This document shows positions 14,301 through 25,700 of a DNA stretch of 64,000 nt, one piece after another. Every line of letters begins with the position of its first letter. The first letter of the stretch is position 1. Under the pieces are notes generated by a model, which was not told the origin of the DNA, searched no databases, and was given only the letters and a program-made list of their open reading frames with translations. Both the position numbers and the translations under genes were made by a program. Source of the DNA: Glandiceps talaboti (Eukaryota; Hemichordata; Enteropneusta; Spengelidae); assembly GCF_964340395.1 (NCBI RefSeq), contig NC_135550.1:19569176-19633175 (forward strand). The letters are read 5' to 3'.

Positions 14301-16425
14301 CCCCAATGCCATCACGATTTCAACCTGTTGCTTTTCTACTTTTGGAAACAACTGACATATACATTGTCTAATTATTGAAATTTTTAACAACTTTCAGTGA
14401 ATTTATTGTTGGTTGTCTGATCTAAAAAATAATACTCTTAAGTTACCGTAGACTCTCTCGCAGTCCTCGGAGCTTCGTTTTACTGAAATTAAAGCTAAAC
14501 AAATTATTTTGTATGTACCGATACCAGCTAAATAACCGTACTCGAATATCTTTGTACTGTGCGCCCTACATCAACCACATAGAGATAACCATTCATTGAC
14601 ATGTGACTGCAATGCTCTGTGTTTTCAGGGCTTCGCAAAAACATGAAGCGTCGCAGTCACACGTCAACAAATAGTTACCTCTAAGTGGTCAATGAGGGCA
14701 CACAATACAAGGTTATTCGAGTACAGTCATGGAGTACATTATGTAGATGGTATTGGTATATACAAAATAATTTGTTTAGCTTTAATTTTACAGTAATGCG
14801 AAGCTCCGAGGGCTGTGAGAGTCTAAAGTTACCGCTAGTGTACTGGGTAGCTTTAAATTATTAACATGAATTTTCATTTGTATATATCTCAGTCATGTAT
14901 ATTCACCTACTAATGTTTAAACGTCAAACAAACTCACCTTCAAATGTACAAGTAGTTTTGGGTCTTGTGCAGTCACATCATGCATTTCTACAACGTCAGG
15001 TCTGGTCACCAACTGTTTCAACTCAGCAACACTCAATCGATTCAATTTGCGTAGTTTTTTCTTGGATATTTTTGGTCTATCATCATCCATGTCATCATCA
15101 TCCTACAATATCATTAAACCATATTTTAATTGAAAAAATGAATGAAAATGAAAAAAACTACCCAGATTTATTTTACAATTACTGACAGTGTATGATTTAA
15201 TTTGATCATTTTTTCACATCATACTCTCTCAACAAATGTGGTGAGTATGGGCAAGACAAACAATTTGACAAGATAATGCTAATCTTTCCTATCACTTTTT
15301 TGTAACATTATCAATTAAATATTATTCCCCAATATTTTTCTTCATTCTGCCAAGAAAAATATGAGTGACCTATGGGGCCTTGTCAATATGAGTCGTGAGA
15401 CGAGTAGTTACAAAACCCTTTGGTCATGAGTATTTTAGAGCTGAATGAAGAAAAACATTTGAGAATAATATAATTATACCCCTCAATCATAATTTATGAA
15501 AAATTGGCAAAAATAATGGTGATTGAAATGATTAAACTCGTATTTCAAGCACTGCAGAACCAGTGATGTAGACAAGGGTTGTCGTGATGTAGAATGACCA
15601 AGGCATACAATCCATATTTTCTGTTCAAAGCAACAACTTGGCTTGTGCATGGTATTACATATATTAGGTATATACCTCTTCTTTCATTAGACCACTATCA
15701 GTGACCGATTTATCAAATCAATTTATAATAATCTTTACAACTCTGCTACGAATTTTGCAGACACAGGTTGTATGGTGTGAGGGCCCAACCTTAGGAAGAC
15801 CGGTTAGTCGTACCAATGAGTTCTGCAAAACCCATATCCAAGAAATAAATATTTTATCATATACCTCGTCCTCCCAAAGTGTTAACGTACATTTGAAAAA
15901 TTGGCACATGATATTTGGCAACATTGATGGAAGTGATATGGAAAATTCCTCAAAATTTTTGTTAAAATTGTGATAAAAAAAATGCCAACACTATATCATG
16001 AAGTGGATTGGTATATAGAATGACCTTATTTGTACAAAGTGTACCAGGATGTGATGTGGAAGATTATTGCATAGTTATGGCTTGTGAATTTCTTCATAGC
16101 AATACACACAGTCTTGCTAATCAGATTGTAAATTAAGTATCTATGACAGCGTAACATACAACATACGCCATATCAAGCTCTTATCTTTTCTCACTACAAA
16201 GGGATATGGTTTAACTTCCTCTATCCAGCCTGGACCAGGACATAACTCATGTTTCCAAATGGTAATGATGTCAGTGTTGTAAATGAAGGATGACAACCCC
16301 TCTGAAATAATGGTAAGGTCTAGGTTGAAAGGTCTACGTCTGTCTATGAAGGAAGCTACACCTGATCCATGCATGGTAACACCACGGGTCAACTCTAGTA
16401 AGATGTTTGACTGAAAATTTAAACT

Positions 16426-16483
<58 letters not shown>

Positions 16484-19400
16484 TAGCTATAGATGTGTAC
16501 TCTATCAGAAGACATACTTACATCATCATAGTCACTGTCGCTCATATCATGATCTGCTTCTGGCTTCTTGGTCACTTTCTCTTTCAATTCTTTGGCTTTC
16601 TCTTCTTTTTCTGGTTTGACAGCATCAGCAAGCTGTGTCAATGGAAAATTTAAGTAGTAGAAGAAAATACAGAGAAAACAAAAACACTTCTACTTCTGTA
16701 ACATTTTGAGTCTGTATTAAAGAGGAACGCCACTCCTGGACAAAATATTGCAAGAAACTCTATCCATTTAATCTTCCTAGCTCAAAGTGTAGCATGTGCA
16801 CTTTCTTATTAGCATGGTTGTATCAAACAGAGCCATTGAATGGTAATTTGAAATGGGCTGTAGCCATACACACATTACACTAAATCAGTTCATTGGAAAC
16901 AAAATTAGAGAAATTCCATAAACTTAATCTAGAAATCTGTATGTAAGTCACCATCAATCTGCCCTCAAGACAATTTCTTGTGATGCACTAAAAATTTGTG
17001 TTCTCCTATCACATACTATGTGGTGACTCCAAAAAAAACCTATCATTTTGAATCACATAAAACGTTTTGTCTTTTGTTAAGAGGCACAATGGTCACTATT
17101 TCTACTCACTTTGAAAGCTTCAAATATTTTTCTGAAATGCATGAATGATGGGTCCATAATCTCTGCAGTAAGATCTTCCTGTATGTACTCAACTTCCACA
17201 TCCTCCTCATCCTCGTCTTTCTCAGCTACTGTTGCCAAGGCTTCTCTTCTCATCTGTTCTTCTCTTTGTCTCTCTTTCCTCTTCTTTTTCTTCTTCTTTC
17301 GTCTTTTGTTCTTGGACTGTACCCAAATAGTAAAGATACAAATTACATAGGTGAAACATGAGAAGACAAAATAATATGCCATATTGTGGTTATCAGAATG
17401 ACAAAAGATTGTATACTTTCACCACTAGGTGTGCTGTGTGGAAGCAGCCTTTGGGAACAGAAGTGTGGGCCAAGATAATTGAGTGCTACACCTTGTAGTG
17501 CCAATGGCATTCACTCACTTTATCACAACAAAAATTATGGCAAATATGTTAACCTTCATTTTTCTTAATCTAAGATGCCCTAAATTGTGAATTCTTTGTT
17601 ACAAACACAATCTCTCTCAGGTTAAAGCTATCTAAACTGTCCTAGACTGATTTCACCTGTAAATGACACAGCTTTTGCTTGCATGTCTCTTCTTCATTTT
17701 GTCTACTAAATATGAATCAGCATTTACAGTCAAAAGAAAGCTGACAGACTATAATGCTGCCCACTCTCATTCATGTAGACGTATATGTCCCTAAATACCA
17801 CAGTGCTTATCCTATAATTTACAATACAGATATATGATGTATTACATTATTAAACATGAATATATTGTCTGGGTGGAGAGAGATAACTAACTGACCTCTT
17901 TGGATTCAGGTTGTGTTGGTTTGACCTCAATGGGTTCATCATCCACAGTATCATCAAGTTCTTCAATTTCTACATCAGGTACCACTGCTACATTGCGTTC
18001 TGGTTCAGGTGCTGTTTCTACAAAACAATAATCATACTACCATTAGTTTTTTAATATAGTGTTTTCTCATAATGCACTCAATGGCCTTCACAATAGTTAC
18101 CCCTATATTGCCATAATGGACATTTATATTTCAACTCCACTGGTGAGAATATAATCTACTCCAATCTCTGTAAGCACATATGATTTTAAGCATTCGCATT
18201 GCCACCTCTATCCTACCAGGTGCCCAATTATACAGCTGGATTTACCGAGGCACAATTATGGTTCACATTTTGTCCAGGAACTGCAACCATTCAGAAACAA
18301 ATGGCAGCAGTGAAGTGCAATCCTGCAACTTGCAGATGCCAAGCTAGTAACTCTAACCATTCAATATTATGACTGTCATCATGACTCTAACCATTCGACA
18401 ATTATCACTCTATCATCATGACACTGTAGTAAATCAGCAACATTAACTTTAAAAGGGAACAAGTCTTCATAGAAGAAATACTGCCCCCCCCCCTCCCCAA
18501 CTAGTTTACTGTATGGTATTGTGCAACTTTAAATTTGACCTTGAGGATCGTCAAAATACACATATAGTAAGCTTGTCTCTAACAATGTGTGGGTACACAT
18601 TTTTGAATGAAGTCCCTAGGTATGAAGGTGAAAGTCATGTACATACGTCCTTTGTTTTTTCTGTCATTGATTCTAAAACACATGTGAAAGTTTATCATCG
18701 CTAACCCTGTAAGCTTTGGCTTGTAATCAATCTTTCTCTGATTGGATAACATAAAGACATACCTTCATCTTCTGTTGTTCCTATTTGTTGTTTTCTCACA
18801 TCCTTGAAGGCAAGAACTTTCTCTAGAGCTTGAGGTAATTTTACTGCTTTCTTTTGTGATTCTTCTTCTTCTTCTTCAGGAGGTGATGGGGGAGGAGGAG
18901 GACCTCTGACAGGAGGTTGGCCTGCACCCCTAACTCCATGATGGGGTGGTGGTTGCGATGGCCCAAGATCTCTTCTATCTGGTGTTGGCAGTAAAGGTCG
19001 AAGTTGCTGTCTTTCAGATGGTGGTGGTGGGGGTGGTGGTTGTCTGGGAGGTGGTCCCTGCTGGGAGGGAGGCATTCCCTGTGTTGGTGGTGGTGCTGGT
19101 GGTGGTTGGCTTTGAGGAGTTGGTAGTAATGGTCTTGGTGAAGCAGATGGTGTGGGTAAAAGTGGTTCTACAGAATAAATGTAAATATACCATTAATTAC
19201 CAATTGATATTCTGTACTCCTCAGCCTATGTCACATACTACATCAGTCAATTTCAAACAGACTGTTTTTTTTAATTTTTTCTACACTTAACCTAAAGTAC
19301 TGGGATATATATACAGCTATATATACTTACGTCTAGTTTGGGCTTGATGTTGGTGCTGCTGTTCTTCCTGCATTCTTATCATTTCCTGCTGTTGTCTTAT

Positions 19401-22081
19401 TTTGGCTTCTTCTTCCCTTTGTTTTATCAATAATGCCATTTGTTGTTGTCTCAAAAGTTCTTCTTCCTTTGCCTTCTCTTCTAGAAGTTGCTGTTGAGCT
19501 ATCTGTTGTTGTTGTAGGAGCTTAGTTGTAGGTGCAAAGATCGACAAATCAGTGACGTGCATATGCACACTATAGTATCTGACATTTTTACCTAGTCTGA
19601 TGAAATTTGCCCATGAATTTCATTTATACAGGTGGTGATGGATGCATGTATGTATACACTGATGGGTCGGAACCCAATGGAGTAGTCCCCCTTGTGCTTT
19701 GCCCATTGGAGACTAACACTGGAGCCACATTTACCTATGCAGACTTTTTATTTGGACTATTACTGAATCAGTGATCATCCGATATATGATTGTAACACAT
19801 GTTTATGTTTACAACAACAATAGACAATTTTGTACATTCTCAATACCTGAAATCGGATGTTACCTCATCATGCTAGACGGTCAAAGTACAACATTAAGGC
19901 ACACATTCTCACATGCACCTATAGTAATGCACGTGTAAAAGTTCAAAAGAAGTTACATGTACCAAGTGTTGACCAAGAAATCATATGATTGATATTTGTC
20001 TAACACAGCTGAGTGTAAAATTCTATTTCTAGTTACAAGAATTCAAAGTAGACAATGAAAACCTTTACCTTCTGCTGTTCTGCTAACCTCTGCTGTTCTA
20101 TCAACTGTTGTTGCTGAATCGCTTTCTGCCGTGCTTCTTCATCTAACACTTTAGCAGCTGCTTCTTGCTGTTGTCTCAGTTGTTCTTCTTCAATTTGTTT
20201 TTGTTTTCTCTGGGCTAACCGTTCCTTTTGTTGTTCTAGTATTCTTTTCTGTTCACTCTCAATGAGTTTTTGTGCTTCCTCTGACTTCAAGGCTTCTTCA
20301 TCATCAATTTCTTCTGCCTTTTCGGGTTCAGCCAATTCCGTTGCTGCTTCAGGAGAGGCTAATGGAGAAATAGAGAATACATTGAATGCACAAGAAGGGA
20401 CAGAACTGCAGGTTTGCAATGTGAATGCTTTCATTCTATATGCACTACCACTGAGGCTGCAATGGATTGTGTATGCTTTCCAGGGAGTTGAAGAAGTAAA
20501 GAGCCACTTTTGTCACTATACATCCATAATAACTGTAAAGCGCTTTTACTTTAGCAGTCAGGAAAAATGCAATATAAAAACTAAAATTATCATTACACAT
20601 CTTTGACATTTGAGTACCAATGTGGTGTACTTGAGGTATTTACAGGAGTGCTCATTGTGTTTTCTGTGGCAGCAGGCTGAACCTGTGGCTGAACTTGAAG
20701 TTCAAATGACAATGCAGTAGAAAACATGATGCAAACATGAGTGCAAATCGCCTTCCCCCTCCTCAGTACCTACATTGTAGTATGATACATACAAGAATGT
20801 AATGCAAGTCACTGACTCACTGTAGTGTACTATTATTTGTTAAACTTACCAGTCTCCTGTTCCTGTTCTTGCTGTTCATAATATTTGTGTAATCTCTCAA
20901 TGAGATCATTTTTCAAGCCTGTAATCCAAAAACAAAACAGAAGAAAACTTACATTAATTTTAAAGTGAAAGATGTGAAAACAGGTAACACTTGGGTGCAT
21001 TCTATTTAGTAGTCAACTTTGATTGACTAGACATTTGGGGATATACATGTATATAGAACAGTGTCCATCCAGTGACTGTGATACAAATGATATTGGTTTA
21101 TTACCCTACATGTATTCCTATCACCTACATGTAACCCTAGCTTTAATCATAGACCCTACTCGTGTAGGCTCTTATGTTTTAATACAAACTGTATTTCTTG
21201 TGCACTTGGTGTAGGTGTACTTTACTACGTTCTTGCCTGCATTATACTAGTAATCAATCTTAGCATTAAATATCAAACAAGAAAGACTGCAGTGGTACAT
21301 GTACATACAATATTGATTGTACATGTTATACTACATGTTGGCTACAGATGGCTGCAATTTGGCAGTCACTTCACCCTAAACCACTCATCCCATGGTTAAC
21401 TCTGTCTCTATGATAACTGTCTGATAGTTGAAAGGTGCAATGTAGCACTGTCCTTAGCTTGGCTGTAGCTTAGATCTATGGCTGCAGCATGGATCTATTA
21501 CTAGTATTATTGATCTCAATAATAGATCCATGGCTGCAGCAACACTACATATGGACTAGTGATGAAAAATGTTCGCGTTTTCATTTTATGCAGTTAATAG
21601 TGTGACGTTTTGACCATGGAACGAGTTGATTATGGGTTGGGACAAGTTGGTTTTGAGTGCGACTGCTCATTCAACAAGACAACATGACGAACTGGACAAT
21701 CTGAAATTAAACATTTGCAAAATTGTTGAACGATAGCTTGTATGTATGACACATATGTAACCTTATTGTATGCCTTGCTACTAAGGGCAGCTAATTTCTG
21801 ACAAAAACTGTGGCTTCACATGAACAGAGGCGGACTAGACGATTCAAATGATTGCATGATTGCCAATAACGAAGCTCAATAACAACATGGACCGATGTGA
21901 TGGCATTGGTGCCGACAGTCAAACGCGTTGAAATACGACAACACAACACATCTTAAATACTATTTTTAGTACAAATGCAGAGATAAAAACACCTACCTCC
22001 AATTGGAAGACCTAGAGAACTAAGTTTTTCTCTAAGCTCCGCTACTTTTAGTTTCCTCAGCTCAGATACGGTGGGGATCAT
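8311..22081 (-). CDS. SF3B2: Splicing factor 3b subunit 2 (SF3B2/SAP145), 19 coding exons, complete
   Basis: SF3B2 is the SF3b subunit that pairs with SF3B4 and contacts pre-mRNA near the branch site in the U2 snRNP (family knowledge). Coding exons from 5' to 3' on the - strand: 21997-22081, 20850-20918, 20069-20358, 19331-19520, 18763-19167, 17896-18017, 17110-17316, 16522-16632, 14938-15102, 13480-13632, 12725-12825, 12238-12376, 11568-11675, 11019-11126, 10492-10634, 9779-9983, 8936-9036, 8697-8784, 8311-8379. All junctions are GT-AG and the phases join to 952 residues plus stop (human about 895). Domains: SAP-type helix pair at about 5-45; Gln/Glu/Arg-rich coiled coil at 52-211; Pro-rich segment at 212-320; Lys/Arg block (likely nuclear localisation signal) near 388-410; DUF382 at about 505-632; PSP motif at about 655-710; acidic run near 770-780; C terminus KKYKEFKF as in human. 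The start is the first in-frame ATG, just before the SAP helix. The Gln-rich coiled coil looks longer than in human. Confidence 0.97.
9779..9983 (-). other. SF3B2: SF3B2 exon 16 (Thr-Pro rich repeat and PAGMETPE motif)
   Basis: This exon encodes GLITPSGITSVPAGMETPEM and the following I-E-L-R-K-K-K segment, almost identical to human SF3B2. It enters in phase 2 (GG|A) after exon 15 and leaves in phase 0. Exon 15 ends on a related TP motif (GLITPAEG), so the two exons carry a short tandem GLITP repeat, as human does. Confidence 0.93.
10702..10860 (+). mobile_element. LINE reverse-transcriptase fragment (CR1/L2-like)
   Basis: One + strand frame reads RHNLDFHFYADDSHLYLCF, containing the YADD catalytic box of non-LTR reverse transcriptases with the flanking pattern typical of CR1/L2-type LINEs, and continues about 25 residues (RQLQDNINQMEIAVSDIHSL). 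It is a 5'- and 3'-truncated remnant in SF3B2 intron 14, antisense to the host gene. It ends near a short (TTA)n run at 10857-10874. Clade assignment is tentative. Confidence 0.7.
11836..11957 (+). repeat. (CTCA)n/(CGCA)n/(CA)n tetranucleotide-rich region
   Basis: Mixed ACTC, ACGC and AC repeats in SF3B2 intron 12. Confidence 0.85.
13377..13428 (+). repeat. G-rich tract with G-quadruplex potential
   Basis: At least ten runs of three to five G separated by one to three bases, on the + strand. It starts about 50 bases downstream of the SF3B2 exon 10 donor, so the SF3B2 pre-mRNA carries the C-rich complement in intron 10. Confidence 0.7.
13711..13963. repeat. 36-bp minisatellite in SF3B2 intron 9
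   Basis: About seven tandem copies of a 36-base unit containing GTGCACAAACTGTGAATGTC and AAACATGGTAA. The unit length is a multiple of three and has no stop in three antisense frames, which explains the long repetitive Cys-His-Leu-Pro reading frames here. Not coding. Confidence 0.95.
14449..14825. mobile_element. 377-bp foldback DNA element with 9-bp target-site duplication (Mutator-like MITE)
   Basis: Almost the whole element is two inverted arms of about 170 bases around a loop of about 33 bases. The termini are TAGACTCTC and GAGAGTCTA. Identical 9-base direct repeats AAGTTACCG flank it at 14440-14448 and 14826-14834. Long terminal inverted repeats plus a 9-bp duplication are characteristic of Mutator/MULE-type elements (family knowledge); no transposase is present. 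It sits in SF3B2 intron 9. Confidence 0.88.
16141..16410 (-). CDS. Possible alternative terminal exon of SF3B2, or an orphan coding fragment (89 aa)
   Basis: Within SF3B2 intron 8 and on the same strand, an open stretch of 89 codons ends in a stop. It begins right after an acceptor-like TTTTCAG and is in phase 0, the same phase in which exon 8 ends, so splicing exon 8 to it would stay in frame. The predicted peptide starts SNILLELTRGVTMHGSGVAS and contains RRRPFNLDL and WKHELCPGPGWIEEVKPYPF; its composition is protein-like rather than repeat-like. I do not recognise the family. If used, it would make a SF3B2 of about 582 residues lacking DUF382 and PSP. It could equally be an exonised fragment of another gene or chance. 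Confidence 0.3.
   Translation of the reverse strand, partial: SNILLELTRGVTMHGSGVASFIDRRRPFNLDLTIISEGLSSFIYNTDIITIWKHELCPGPGWIEEVKPYPFVVRKDKSLIWRMLYVTLS
16430..16481 (+). repeat. (CA)n dinucleotide repeat
   Basis: About 52 bases of CA in SF3B2 intron 8, between exon 8 and the possible alternative terminal exon. On the SF3B2 strand it reads (TG)n, a sequence type known to influence splicing of nearby exons. Confidence 0.97.
17387..17455 (+). repeat. Dispersed repeat with CTCF-like core, copy A
   Basis: Pattern: TTATCAGAATGACAAAAG, then a short spacer, then CCACTAGGTGTGCTGT and GGAAGC, followed by TTTGGGAACAGAAGTG. The same order of blocks recurs at about 37771-37880 (reverse), 60490-60566 (forward) and 62785-62866 (reverse). 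Confidence 0.6.
18043..18362 (-). mobile_element. tRNA-derived SINE family 1, copy 1 (degraded)
   Basis: This matches the copy at 39161-39503 through several blocks, including AACCTCTATCCTACCAGG-type and AATTATACAGCTGG blocks and CATTCAGAAACAA. It lies in SF3B2 intron 5 in the sense orientation. The head carries GGTTAGAGT, a box-A remnant. Confidence 0.7.
20411..20590 (+). mobile_element. tRNA-derived SINE family 1, copy 3 (3' part only)
   Basis: It shares GCAATGTGAATGCTTT, GGCTGCAATGGATTGT, AGGGAGTTGA.GAAGTA and the AAGCGCTTT...ATATAAAAACTAA tail with the copy at 39161-39503, in opposite orientation. It is truncated at its 5' side and lies about 50 bases upstream of the SF3B2 exon 3 acceptor. 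Confidence 0.65.
21481..21540. repeat. 60-base perfect-ended hairpin
   Basis: GCTGCAGCATGGATCTATTA pairs with TAATAGATCCATGGCTGCAGC across a loop of about 17 bases; one bulged base. It lies in SF3B2 intron 1. The size is similar to a pre-microRNA, but nothing else supports that. Confidence 0.6.
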
Positions 22082-22449
22082 GTTCGTAACACAACGCCGT
22101 ACGCTTGAACAACGTAGACAATCTTTACCTTGTTCCGTACTGTGATTATTATAACCACCCACAGTTCCTACCAGTTCCGCTATTTCTACAGTCTTTTCAA
22201 ATGATGATATGGTACAATGATGGCATTCACTTTATCAAATCATGTTAATAAATATAAATTAAAATCAACACATCCAAGAAAATTACTGTTGTGACGAATA
22301 AAACTTGAAGTATATGCTTTGAGAAATGCTGGGTAAATTAATATGGGGGTCGTCAACCATGGTAAACAAAATGGCTGCGCACATGGAAGTTTAGTTTTTC
22401 ATGTGTTCGAGCTTTTCAAATAATTTAGGCGATCGACGTACAACTTATC
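22082..22449. promoter_or_regulatory. Divergent promoter between SF3B2 and MRPL11
   Basis: Only 368 bases separate the SF3B2 start codon (- strand) from the MRPL11 start codon (+ strand), so the two head-to-head housekeeping genes must share a promoter region. No TATA box is obvious. A CAAAATGGCTGC at about 22368-22379 resembles a YY1 element, common in promoters of ribosomal and mitochondrial genes, and TGCGCACATG just after it resembles an NRF1 half site. Motif calls are by eye. Confidence 0.7.
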
Positions 22450-22697
22450 ATGTCAAAAGTCGCAAGACTTGCGTCGAGGGGAGCAAAAGGAGCGAAAGCT
22501 GCACAACAGAAGGTGAAACCAAGTAACATAATTAGAACGTATATCAATGCGGGCCAGGCATCGCCTGGGCCTCCTCTTGGCCCGGTACTTGGACAGGTGA
22601 GGATTCCATCGTTACAAACCACAAAATGTAGATGTAATTCATTGTGCACTGTCGAATTTGTTAGCAGAGGCGAAAGGAGTGCTATAGACATGGCGAA

Positions 22698-22743
<46 letters not shown>

Positions 22744-25700
22744 GTGGACTGTGTGTGTGCGTGCGTGTGTGTTATATATTATTATGTAATCACTCCGGCC
22801 TCCAAAAAAACCACATTTATTTAAATTTAAGGCCTGATAATGTGCAATGGCAAGTCAAAATGTATTGCTTTGTACATTTTTGTATTTTAATGAATCATGA
22901 CACAAATGGTGGGGATTTTACTTGGCGTTTCTGATTGACAAATTGCTCTACCATTACCGATGATGGCATGATCATACTATAGCACTTTATATATTTTTTT
23001 AATTTGGTCAAAATTTGAAATCTGAAACTATTAAGCTCGGCAAATTAATCAGAAAATTGATGGGCATGTTTGTAGGAGTGTGGAGATGAAGAATTATTCA
23101 AGACAAAATGACCCATTATTGTTGTTGATATGCAACAATTAAAACCATGAAGTTGTACCACAGTTTTCATGATCAGATGCCACTCTAAGACACAAGTTTG
23201 GTAGCTGTTGATAATAAGTATAATTTAATGTCACGTCACTCCTCCCAACCCACTGTTTACCCATAATTCTGTCTGATTTGTATGCTTGGATGATCCATAT
23301 GTAATAACTTCTGAGATAAGCCATGTTTCTTAAAGTGTACATGCAAAGGTACATACTTTTTTTCGTAATTATGTTTATTTTGCCATAAAAATAAATGAAA
23401 TTGCATTCATACCTCTAAATATTGCGCGCATTGGCAAGAAAGTCGCAAAAATACTTGCCCCCTTAATCCCCTGTGCTTCGACTAACTTCGGCACCGCAAC
23501 CAGCTCACGAAAGGTGTCGAGGTCCCACGTGTTACAAAAGCCTTCTAAGCCTTTGTGTAATGTTTACTTATGAATTACTAATTACGCTTGCCATATACTG
23601 TAACTGTACATATTGTGGTGTACCAGGTTAGTCTTCCGACAACAATGGTTCCTTGGTGTTTTGTCGGCAGCACCCGCAGTGAAACATCACCCTACACACA
23701 TTTCCGAGTGATATAACTGAGCAGGTAATAATCGGTGAAGGCAGTTAAAATCACGTAAAAACTGGACAGTGACGCCATACAGTGAAAGTCGGTAAATGTT
23801 ACCGGGGCCGGGGTTCTCCACGCCACCGGTGTAGCCATGATCATGGAAGTACTTCCATGCCATGATCAAAGCGAAAAAAGGAAGACAAATAAAATAATTT
23901 GAAATGATGTTTTCAAGAAAGCAAGTTAGCTTCATAAAATATTTTCATTACGATAGCATTTGTTTTTAAACAATGCGTAGTCCGATTGTATGTTTTGATT
24001 TCCATGTTGCTGGGAGTCGATCGTTTTCATTGTGAAGTACATCACATACATCGTCGGAATCATATCAAAGTAAAAAGACGCAACGCTCATTATAATGTTG
24101 CTATTTTTGTTTCCATTGTTTTGTCTACATGAACAATTACTGTGTCATGCCAATCACATGTCAAAAGTGGATGGACACAGCAAAGTACAGTCAGCACTAA
24201 GCTTCACGCTCCCAGGTCAAATAACTTCCACAACGTAAGACATGTCTATCCATAAAAAAACTCAAACAAAAATGGTCGGAGACAATACACAATACACCAC
24301 AGTACGGCCGGCTTCTGTGAGCATGGGCCGTGCTTTGAAAGAAGATGAAACCACTTCATGTCACTGTGTGGATGGTAATGAACGCAGTAAAAAATGAAAT
24401 ATTAAAGTACGTGTACACATAGTTTTCAAGAGGTACGGTTATCCAACAAAACGTTCTGCTCTAACGAATTTGTGGGTCTACTTTCGCGAAGATTTTGAAT
24501 GGTCATAGATTGAATGTACTGTTACGACACATGCTACATTTGAACAACTTGAGAGAATATTATGGGGAACTCTTGAAGCCATTCTCATTCTCTGTATGTT
24601 TGATGGGTATGGAAATATTACATAATTTTCGTTTCGATTACATTGTCTGCAGGAGCTGTTTTCCACCCATTGAATAGTTATGTCAACAAAGGACGCATTC
24701 ACTTTATGTAAACAACACGGCTTCACTAGGACATACTCATTCACTACCAGAGGAACTATCGTTACCGCTAGCGGTCGGTTCGAATGAATTTGGCTAAATC
24801 ACACCATCAGATGTTAATGCTGGAGTGTATTGCTCTACGCTTGAGGAATCTGACCAATATTCAACGTCGGGTTCTGGCGAAAACGGGTTTTGAAGTTGAC
24901 CTTCTGGTTCGACCATAATGGCTTTACATGTAAAGATACACTGACGAATGCGTTTGTGTTCCCGAAGTGACGTCATAAAGTTCCAAATCCTGTCCTATCC
25001 ATATGCAAATGAGAGGTACTTACCTGAAGGTGCTCTGTGGCTGAGCCAAGAGTGCCTCAATTTTCGCGCAATTTCTCGTCTTAGAATTATATTGTACTAT
25101 TACAAACCCGATTTCCTTTATTTTTAGGGCAAAATAAACATAATTACGAAAAAAAAGTATGTACCTTTGCATGTACACTTTAACAATTACATTTGAACAA
25201 TACATACCAAAAGTACAATTGTATAATCAAAAAGAAAGTTGCAAATTTTGGATAAAAATGTACCAACAGCTAAAGTTAAAGTGAAACACATTCAGCATCA
25301 AGTAATCATCCACATGGATAGTCAGTCTTAGAGTTTTAATATGTAAATTTCTTATGCTATAAACGTACTTATTCAGAGAAATCAATATCTTTAGCAAAGT
25401 CACTGACAGGTCACACAAATATATATTTCTTAGTTTCGAGTGCAAAATTTTCTGATTTCAAATCAGAGGGAGTTGTGGGTAAGTAAATTATTGTTCGGTT
25501 TACCCCTTCCAAATAATTCTGAAGGTATGATCAAAATAGAAGCTATCAACAGAAATTCTACCATTCTGAGTTTATGCAGTTGTTGGTGGCAGTTTTCTGT
25601 TATTCTCACCTCACCATGTGGTAGAGCCAAGAATTACAGAGATTTTACCATTGACCACATGTATCTTACTGTTGTCCTGATGAAGAAGGTCAATACAGGA

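Noticed and set aside
20638-20700. Possible extra SF3B2 exon encoding a VQPQVQPAATENT-like peptide
   Set aside because: It has GTAAAT and AG borders, but its 50-base length would shift the frame between exons 2 and 3, which join perfectly without it.
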